Source: an uncultured Collinsella sp.
GTDB taxonomy: Bacteria > Actinomycetota > Coriobacteriia > Coriobacteriales > Coriobacteriaceae
Reading direction: 5' to 3'
Length of the DNA stretch: 21,216 bases
Assembly: GCA_958405195.1 (NCBI GenBank)
Contig: CATYDM010000035.1
Coordinates: 1-21,216, forward strand
Within the stretch, counting starts at the first letter, position 1. Each line of letters starts with the position of its first letter. Made by a program: the position numbers and the translations under genes. Below the pieces are notes generated by a model. The model had not been told where the DNA came from and searched no databases. It saw only the letters and a list, made by a program, of their open reading frames with translations. This document shows, one piece after another, positions 16,522 through 21,216 of the stretch.

Positions 16522-16887
16522 CTATTCGCAGATATGGCTCATGCCCTGGTTGAGCATGGTGTAGACGTGGTCGTCGGCGAGCGAGTAGAGGATATTGCGC
16601 CCGTCGCGCCGGAATTTAACCAGGTGCGACTGCTTGAGTGTGCGCAGCTGGTGCGACACCGCGGACTGCGAGGTTTCGGTCGCTTCGGCGATGTCTGCCA
16701 CGCAGAGCTCGCGGCCCATGAGGGCGTAAAGGATCTTGATGCGCGTGGTGTCGCTGAAGACCTTGAACAGGTCGGCGAGGTCGTAGAGAAGCTCCTCGTC
16801 GGGAAGGTCCTCGGGCGAGCAGGTGGTCGGGATCGCGGGTTCGGTGGCCTCGATGTCGAGTTTCGTTTCATCAACGCGGATGCTCAT
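16522..16887 (-). CDS. ArsR/SmtB-family metal-sensing repressor
   Basis: 121 aa. The winged helix is at ~33-103, with recognition helix SQSAVSHQLRTLKQSHLV (73-90). The dimer-interface alpha-5 zinc-site pattern is complete: D105, H107, H118 and E121, as in SmtB/CzrA. Part of the alpha-3N (CadC-like) site is also visible: C23 in the N-terminal arm and C62 in ELCVADIA, where CadC has a second Cys at the Ala position. Zinc is the likeliest inducer, with cadmium or lead possible. AAAGGA precedes the start at 16887. It leads the minus-strand efflux operon and should repress it through the operators at 16902-16956. Confidence 0.92.
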   Translation of the reverse strand: MSIRVDETKLDIEATEPAIPTTCSPEDLPDEELLYDLADLFKVFSDTTRIKILYALMGRELCVADIAEATETSQSAVSHQLRTLKQSHLVKFRRDGRNILYSLADDHVYTMLNQGMSHICE

Positions 16888-16901
16888 TGCAATATCCTTT
16901 C

Positions 16902-16921
16902 ATATGAACATGCGCTCATAT
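16902..16921. promoter_or_regulatory. ArsR/SmtB-type operator O1
   Basis: ATATGAACATGCGCTCATAT has perfect ATATGA/TCATAT arms around eight bases, the typical form of ArsR/SmtB operators. It lies between the -10 element and the ribosome-binding site of the repressor gene, where bound protein would block transcription. It is an inverted near-copy of O2. Confidence 0.75.
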
Positions 16922-16933
16922 AATTTACTTTCG

Positions 16934-16961
16934 ATTATATGAGTGCATGTTCATATGTCAA
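16934..16961 (-). promoter_or_regulatory. Sigma-70-type promoter of the efflux operon with operator O2 in its spacer
   Basis: On the minus strand TTGACA (16956-16961) and TATAAT (16934-16939) are both exact consensus hexamers with a 16-base spacer. The spacer is occupied by operator O2, ATATGAGTGCATGTTCATAT (16937-16956), which overlaps both hexamers. Such a strong promoter under direct operator cover fits a metal-derepressed operon. Confidence 0.8.
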
Positions 16962-16963
16962 TG

Positions 16964-17306
16964 ACGTTCAGGTAATTCGTTGTACAAAATGATGGGGAAT
17001 AGTGGACGAGATCCCGGACTGAGCGTTTTTTGATAGTCGATGCCAAGGTGGGTACCCTCGTGCCGTGCAAAAAATGGAGTATTCTGCAACTATAGGGGTC
17101 CGCTAATTCATTGCAGGTCATATAATGCAGTTCAAGAGTTATCTTAGGGTGTTAATCCGATGAGTTCTTCCTCAAATGTTGCCTAACGCTCTCACGCAAG
17201 AGTGATTTCGCTTCACATTTGGATCCACTCGAGGGTGATAGACACCCGACCCTGCTGAATACTCGCAATTTTGCACGTCGCTAGGGTACCCACCTTGTTA
17301 GCCGGC
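16964..17306. other. AT-richer intergenic region with paired repeats
   Basis: About 340 bases with no credible gene between the efflux-operon promoter and the end of the DUF559-like gene. It is dominated by the inverted repeat pair 17045-17088 / 17253-17296 and a small hairpin GGGTG/CACCC (within 17234-17248). No clear terminator for the minus-strand DUF559-like gene was recognised. Confidence 0.55.
17045..17296. repeat. Imperfect inverted repeat pair enclosing 252 bp
   Basis: The left arm (17045-17088) and the reverse complement of the right arm (17253-17296) match at 36 of 44 positions. The match opens with a perfect 14-bp AAGGTGGGTACCCT, then CGTGCAAAA and GAGTATTC. Read outward to inward, both arms translate to similar peptides (KVGTLVPCKKWSILQ and KVGTLATCKIASIQQ), but the first stops soon after. 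No transposase or target duplication was seen. Likely a MITE-like element or two inverted copies of a dispersed repeat related to 2849-3064. Confidence 0.65.
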
Positions 17307-18497
17307 CTAGTCTCCGGCCCCGAAGACCCTGCCCTCGGGCGCGAGGCTGCTTGTTTGGACAAATGATGGGCTGTCGGATTCGACAGTCTGCATGTCATCG
17401 ATTGCCGGAACTTCATTAATTGTCGGGTCATCCAGCGTGATGCCTTCGAGCGTTGCTTTTTCGAGGTCGATTCGTTGACGCTCTTCGGAATCCTGGCGAA
17501 GCTGCTTCTGAATTCGCTTTTTCTCTTCTATAAACCTTCTGAGCACAAACTGTCTCAGGTCCTCTTGCATGATTTGAAAGTCTTTTGGCAGACGCGAGGG
17601 GCGTACGCCCTCTTTCCGCTGGATTGCTTCCATGACCCTAACAAAAGAGCTGGCATGCATAAAGGAATAACGGCTGACGGTGATGATTCCGTACCCCATG
17701 GACGCAAGTGCATTCTTGCGCTCCTCATCGATGGCGCGGTCTTCTTCCGCGTCATGATAAAAACCGTTGTATTCAATGTCTGTGCGAGATTTCTTTAGAT
17801 ACGCATCCATAAAGAACTTTTTGCGTCTCGTGAGATTCTTTGCGGCAGTGGTGACCTGCACCTCGTAATCGGTCTCAATTCCCTTAATACCAAGCCCTCC
17901 TTCGCTTTTGGGCAGCGTTAACATCATGACAAAGGCTGTTTCCATAGGAGACCGGCATCCGTCGCGCACACATTGGATCGCCTTTCGGGCAAGGGCCAAA
18001 CCGTCGCATCTGGTAATGGAATTAAAGAACTGCTTTAACCTCTCGGTCGAGGTGAGCGCGAAACGCTCGTTATAAGAGGTGGAAGAGCCGGTTCCAAGGG
18101 AGTAAGCGCTGCACAATTCAAAGTAGTACTCCACCAGTTCGCGAAAAGGGAGATAGGTGGCGGCCTGAAGCGCACAAAGCTCAACGCCAACAATGAAGAT
18201 GCCATCTTCAAGCTCTATAAAGCGTGAGTTCGAGAATCGTTTTGACGAAACGTGGCATTGACGGTTCATTGCATAGCGCGCATTCCTGCGATCAAACACC
18301 ATCACCTCGAGGGAATCATTTGCGCCGAGGGAAACATCATGTTTGGTGAGCCATTCTGCGGCTGCGTCAAGGAGCGTTCCGGTGGGACATGATTCGTAAA
18401 TCGCGGCAGGGTTACAGGACTCGATGCCTTTCGCAGACACCGAATGCGCGGCCTGGTAGACCGCTTTTGCAGTGGTATGTGACAATACGATACTCAT
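17307..18497 (-). CDS. DUF559-like (PD-(D/E)XK fold) protein, possible defence or accessory nuclease
   Basis: 396 aa. The middle resembles DUF559/AbiEi-associated proteins: SPMET (183-187, E186), then MDAYL (D231), DIEYNGFYHD (E242, H248), and a helix with ER near 259-260 before a GYGIITVSR strand (268-276). This follows the core order of PD-(D/E)XK nucleases, with E-Y-N in place of E-x-K, as in several DUF559 members. The N-terminal ~180 residues have no recognised domain; residues ~310-350 are a charged helix, probably coiled coil, and the tail is acidic. No partner antitoxin or methylase is adjacent. It is AT-richer than its neighbours, which suggests transfer. The start at 18497 has no strong ribosome-binding site. 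The family is inferred from motif pattern only. Confidence 0.6.
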   Translation of the reverse strand: MSIVLSHTTAKAVYQAAHSVSAKGIESCNPAAIYESCPTGTLLDAAAEWLTKHDVSLGANDSLEVMVFDRRNARYAMNRQCHVSSKRFSNSRFIELEDGIFIVGVELCALQAATYLPFRELVEYYFELCSAYSLGTGSSTSYNERFALTSTERLKQFFNSITRCDGLALARKAIQCVRDGCRSPMETAFVMMLTLPKSEGGLGIKGIETDYEVQVTTAAKNLTRRKKFFMDAYLKKSRTDIEYNGFYHDAEEDRAIDEERKNALASMGYGIITVSRYSFMHASSFVRVMEAIQRKEGVRPSRLPKDFQIMQEDLRQFVLRRFIEEKKRIQKQLRQDSEERQRIDLEKATLEGITLDDPTINEVPAIDDMQTVESDSPSFVQTSSLAPEGRVFGAGD

Positions 18498-18776
18498 GGT
18501 ATATATCGTGTCAGCTAATGCCGTGTTGACGGCGCTGAGTGGAAAAGCCGTTTTAGAGGTCTAACCAAATGCTGTCCAAAAGCTTGACGCAATTATGAGT
18601 TGGTATGCCCTAAATAAAAGTTTTCGCAGCTTAGCTATAGCATATAAATACTCAATTGCCGCACATTTGATAGTGATGCATCACCATCCGACAACGAATT
18701 ACGTGTCGGGAATAGGCCGAAATCGTTCAAAATGAGGGTTCAGAATTTGTGATGGCAGATTTATTTGTGGAACGTA
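18498..18776. other. AT-rich intergenic region upstream of the DUF559-like gene
   Basis: No gene was recognised. It should hold the minus-strand promoter of the 396-aa gene. It contains a perfect 12-bp palindrome GTGATGCATCAC (18673-18684), which could be a regulator site, and a short CCGAC/GTCGG inverted pair near 18688-18709. Composition is much lower in GC than the exonuclease region that follows. Confidence 0.5.
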
Positions 18777-18816
18777 GGGCGGCCCCGCTGCGGGGTTTCC
18801 CGCTGCGAGGCCGCCC
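18777..18816 (-). terminator. Terminator-like hairpin after the exonuclease gene
   Basis: GGGCGGCC (18777-18784) pairs with GGCCGCCC (18809-18816); the loop holds two CCGCTGCG direct repeats. It lies 32 bases after the stop of the minus-strand exonuclease. No strong U-run follows on the minus strand, so termination efficiency is uncertain. Confidence 0.55.
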
Positions 18817-18848
18817 GTGATCTACGCCGGAGTTTGTCGTAGACGTTT

Positions 18849-19817
18849 CTACTTGGCAAACAGGTTCTTGAGGTTGAACTCGGCTTGGACGGTGCGGAGC
18901 ATGAGGTCGGTGTCGTCGAGGCCCAGGTGCTGCTCGTTGGCGTCGGCGGCGAGGGTGCCGCGGCGGCGGGCCCAGTTCTCGAGCGCGGCGGGCGCGGACT
19001 CGCGGGGGAGCGAGCGCACGTCGGCGTCCAGGCTGCGGCAGATCTGGCGCGAGTCGATGACGATAATCTTGCCGGTTCGGCGTGCCTCGGCGTAGCCGTC
19101 CAGGTGGATCTTGAACCAGCTGTCCTCAAAGGCGGCGTTGTGTGCCATGTACGGGTACTTCTTCATAAGCTTGAGCAGCTGCTTTTGCAGCTCTTTGTTC
19201 TCGCGGAAGGGCGTTTTGCCGTCGATGTCGTCCCAGGTGATGTGGTGGATATTCGACAGCGGTACATCTTCGCCGCGGTAGATGTCAGGCAGGCCGCAGT
19301 AGTGTGCCTCGGCGTCATGCGGTACGGCGTCGCTGGTGAGATCCATGATCTCCCAGCCGACGTTGATGATGTAGCCGCGCTCGGGTGCACGGCCGGTGGT
19401 CTCGATGTCGATGCCGAGCACTGTGCCCTGGATAGGCTTGCGGGCGTACGCCACGCCGAGCGCGTCGCGGTCGCCGCGGATTTCGCGCATGACGGACGCG
19501 GCGGTGCGCTTTTGCATCTTGCCGATGGCGGCGCAGGTGTCGGCATCGGACAGGCCGCGCGAAAGCGTCGCGGGCGTCACGTTGCGCAGGCGCGCCTCGC
19601 CAATCTGGTCGCACAGGTCGCGGTTGCGATCGGCAAGGTCGCGCACGGTGGCAAAGTCGAAGCCGGGGTCGCCCTCGGCGGTAAAGTACTCGGTCTCGAG
19701 CACCTTGAGGGCCTCTTCGCCCTTCTGACGTTCGGATTCCATGGCGCCGTGATCGCCATAGATAAACATGGGGATAAACGGCTGACGCTCGTATTCGAGT
19801 GCTTGCGAAACGTTCAT
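18849..19817 (-). CDS. DEDDh-family 3'-5' exonuclease domain protein
   Basis: 322 aa. The C-terminal half is an RNase T/DnaQ-like fold: Exo I GIDIETTG (D137, E139), Exo II AHNAAFED (H226-D232) and Exo III EQHLGLDDTD (H297, D301/D302). At Exo II the usual F-D is F-E-D, so E231 or D232 must be the metal ligand. The N-terminal ~130 residues have no recognised domain and are mostly charged helices. Such enzymes trim DNA or RNA ends; which one cannot be told. The start at 19817 was chosen because AAGGAG lies just upstream; a longer frame to 19895 overlaps the regulatory sites of the divergent transporter gene. Confidence 0.85.
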   Translation of the reverse strand: MNVSQALEYERQPFIPMFIYGDHGAMESERQKGEEALKVLETEYFTAEGDPGFDFATVRDLADRNRDLCDQIGEARLRNVTPATLSRGLSDADTCAAIGKMQKRTAASVMREIRGDRDALGVAYARKPIQGTVLGIDIETTGRAPERGYIINVGWEIMDLTSDAVPHDAEAHYCGLPDIYRGEDVPLSNIHHITWDDIDGKTPFRENKELQKQLLKLMKKYPYMAHNAAFEDSWFKIHLDGYAEARRTGKIIVIDSRQICRSLDADVRSLPRESAPAALENWARRRGTLAADANEQHLGLDDTDLMLRTVQAEFNLKNLFAK

Positions 19818-19877
19818 AGACTGCTCCTTGGACGGGCCGCGTCGCGCGGCTCGGTGGCATTGAGTTATGGCGAGATG

Positions 19878-19899
19878 ATAGTTTACCATGGGCAACTAT
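19878..19899. promoter_or_regulatory. Probable DtxR/MntR-type operator upstream of the transporter
   Basis: The 22-base segment 19878-19899 (ATAGTTTACC / GGGCAACTAT halves) is palindromic at 9 of 11 pairs. Its right half belongs to CATGGGCAACTATTG (19887-19901), which matches CATGGGCAACTTTTG (13458-13472) upstream of the DtxR-family gene at 14 of 15 bases. It lies in the divergent gap between the exonuclease and the transporter, just upstream of the probable -10. Confidence 0.6.
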
Positions 19900-19926
19900 T
19901 GGCACCACGCCTAGGTCAACTACAAT
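19899..19926 (+). promoter_or_regulatory. Possible promoter of the transporter gene
   Basis: TTGGCA (19899-19904) and TACAAT (19921-19926) are separated by 16 bases and lie 63 bases upstream of the transporter start. The -35 abuts the palindrome 19878-19899 and the -10 lies within the inverted repeat 19914-19939. Confidence 0.45.
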
Positions 19927-19939
19927 ACCCTAGTTGACC
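19914..19939. promoter_or_regulatory. Second inverted repeat in the transporter promoter
   Basis: GGTCAACTA (19914-19922) and TAGTTGACC (19931-19939) are perfect 9-bp arms around eight bases, and CCTAG/CTAGG flanks extend them with a two-base offset. It covers the probable -10 and start point, so it is a good operator candidate, possibly for the same or a different regulator as 19878-19899. Confidence 0.55.
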
Positions 19940-19988
19940 GCTAGGACTTTTACAATGCTGCCGAAAGACACGAAAGGTTCCATCCTTC

Positions 19989-21089
19989 ATGGATTTGCTT
20001 ATTGATATTTTGCTCGACGCCGGCAAGGACACGCTGTCGCTGGTGCCGTTTTTGTTGGTGACGTATCTGGCCCTCGAGACCCTGGAGCACGTTGCGGGCG
20101 ACAGCGTTAACGGCGCCATCAAGCGCGCCGGTGCCGCGGGCCCCGTGGTTGGCTCGTTGCTGGGCATGGTGCCGCAGTGCGGCTTTTCGGCAATGGCGGC
20201 AACGCTGTACGCCGGCCGTGTCGTGACGCTGGGCACGCTGGTCGCCGTGTTCCTCTCGACCTCCGATGAGATGCTGCCGCTGTTGCTCGCCGAGCAGGTG
20301 CCCGTGCAGACCATGGCGATGCTTTTGGCTTCGAAGGCACTGATCGCGCTGGTCACGGGCTTTATCGTGGACGCGGCTATCCGCGGCCTTCGTCGTAATG
20401 CCCGCGCGCATGCGGCGATTCGCCGTACCGTGCTGGGGACCGCTGCCAATCCGGCTCATGTGAACTGCGCGCACGACGACCATACCGGGGGCGACATCAT
20501 TGATGAAGTGGCCGAGGCGGGCGTGAGCGCCGACCACATCCACGAGTTGTGCGAGCGCGACCATTGCGGTTGCGATGATGATGAAGATGAACACGAGCGC
20601 GACCACGGACACAGCCATGACCACGGTCACGCAGGCGAGCATGAGCACCACCACGGCCATGGGCACGACCACGGTCACTCCCACGAAGGTGCGCCCGTCC
20701 TGTCGATTATCCGCAGCGCGATCTCGCACACCGTGCAGGTTTCGGTTTTTATTTTCCTGGTGACGCTGATTCTAGTTGCCGTGCTCGAGACCTTCGGAGA
20801 GTCCGCGATCGAGCAGTTCCTGCGTGGCAACGAGACGCTCGCCGTCTTGGGCTCGGCACTCGTCGGCCTGATCCCCAACTGCTCGGCCAGCGTGGTCATT
20901 ACGCAGCTGTACCTGGAGGGCGCGCTACAGCTGGCGCCGATGCTCGCCGGCACGCTCATTTCCGCCGGCGTGGGCTACCTGGTGCTGTTCCGCACCAATC
21001 GCAGCGCTCGTGAAAACGCCGTGTTCCTGGTCATGATGTACGTCATCGGCGCCGGCTGGGGCCTTATCCTATCCGCCTTCGGCCTCTAA
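19989..21089 (+). CDS. Putative heavy-metal/manganese transporter (ArsP_2-like, ~10 TM)
   Basis: 366 aa made of two related membrane halves. Each half has a matching motif, GMVPQCGFS (59-67) and GLIPNCSAS (293-301), a sign of internal duplication. Between them lies a cytosolic or external loop (~157-232) with more than 20 His plus many Asp/Glu and four Cys, which should bind divalent metal. The family is annotated as a putative heavy-metal exporter or manganese transporter; substrate and direction are not proven. GAAAGG lies 11 bases before the ATG. The promoter region carries two inverted repeats, one sharing a motif with the DtxR-family gene at 13535. A strong terminator follows. Confidence 0.8.
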   Translation: MDLLIDILLDAGKDTLSLVPFLLVTYLALETLEHVAGDSVNGAIKRAGAAGPVVGSLLGMVPQCGFSAMAATLYAGRVVTLGTLVAVFLSTSDEMLPLLLAEQVPVQTMAMLLASKALIALVTGFIVDAAIRGLRRNARAHAAIRRTVLGTAANPAHVNCAHDDHTGGDIIDEVAEAGVSADHIHELCERDHCGCDDDEDEHERDHGHSHDHGHAGEHEHHHGHGHDHGHSHEGAPVLSIIRSAISHTVQVSVFIFLVTLILVAVLETFGESAIEQFLRGNETLAVLGSALVGLIPNCSASVVITQLYLEGALQLAPMLAGTLISAGVGYLVLFRTNRSARENAVFLVMMYVIGAGWGLILSAFGL

Positions 21090-21097
21090 GTGGGCCT

Positions 21098-21173
21098 AAA
21101 AAATGGGCTTCAAATAGCCATGCTCGGCGCCTGCGCAATGCGGCGACGCATGGCATTTTGAAGCCCGTTTTTT
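21098..21173. terminator. Strong terminator palindrome after the transporter
   Basis: A-run plus GGGCTTCAAA (21098-21114) pairs with TTTGAAGCCC plus T-run (21157-21173), a 17-bp stem with one T/G pair. Inside, GCCATGC (21117-21123) pairs with GCATGGC (21148-21154) beyond a 2x2 mismatch. A T-run follows on the plus strand and the flanking A-run makes it usable in both directions. Confidence 0.8.
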
Positions 21174-21216
21174 GTTGAGCCATGGATTCCGAGCGCTCAC
21201 ACCGCTCAAAACAAAA

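Noticed and set aside
16902..16956. The inverted pair of 20-mers considered as transposon ends
   Set aside because: Spacing, the exact promoter hexamers they overlap and the adjacent ArsR-type gene all fit operators better.
18885..19937. A 350-codon plus-strand open frame opposite the exonuclease
   Set aside because: Antisense to the three exonuclease motifs and running into the transporter promoter; no domain seen.
20560..20690. Short tandem-like repeats in the transporter gene considered as a CRISPR or satellite array
   Set aside because: They are in-frame His/Asp/Gly codons of a metal-binding loop, with no regular repeat-spacer pattern.

Overview
The window looks like chromosomal DNA of a GC-rich anaerobic actinobacterium, most likely a Coriobacteriia gut commensal of the Collinsella type. 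This rests on the GC-rich codon use of the core genes, the gene families present and the many long palindromes between genes. The genus is inferred, not proven. No rRNA, tRNA, CRISPR array or complete insertion sequence was seen.

Layout. (1) 1-3210: an AT-richer accessory segment. It has a minus-strand TOTE-type primase-helicase gene (31-2661), a 400-base gap holding an imperfect inverted repeat, and a plus-strand fragment that looks like the 3' end of a LOG-family gene. Two strong palindromes (3221-3363) close it. (2) 3378-6549: core genes, namely a minus-strand DegV fatty-acid-binding protein, then a divergent HAD phosphatase and an M20/Sapep dipeptidase. (3) 6844-10506: a phosphate-uptake operon pstS-pstC-pstA-pstB with no phoU in the window. 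(4) 10711-13347: an ABC-F ATPase and a Cof-type HAD phosphatase. (5) 13535-13924: a short DtxR-family metalloregulator with an iron-type ligand set. (6) 14188-16887: a minus-strand zinc/cadmium efflux operon (ArsR/SmtB repressor, stand-alone HMA metallochaperone, P1B-type ATPase) with three matching operator palindromes. (7) 16964-18848: a second AT-richer segment, with another imperfect inverted repeat and an orphan DUF559-like PD-(D/E)XK protein. (8) 18849-21173: a DEDDh exonuclease and, divergently, a heavy-metal (manganese?) transporter with a His-rich loop, ended by a strong terminator palindrome.

Three themes link the genes. Metal homeostasis: the DtxR-like gene and the transporter 6 kb away share a 15-base upstream motif (14/15 identical), which suggests one regulon, while the zinc/cadmium operon has its own repressor and operators. 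Accessory DNA: both AT-richer stretches carry a possible conflict or nuclease gene and a related pair of inverted repeats (GGTACCC or its remnant, CAAAAAATGG, GAGTA core), so the repeat family may mark insertion sites. Transcription punctuation: nearly every convergent or operon-end gap holds a long hairpin, including a 129-base nested hairpin and two copies of a TTGCGGTGGAATAG palindrome.

The best candidates for a less-described system are the orphan TOTE primase-helicase with its repeat-flanked boundary, the paired repeat family, and the inferred DtxR/transporter regulon.
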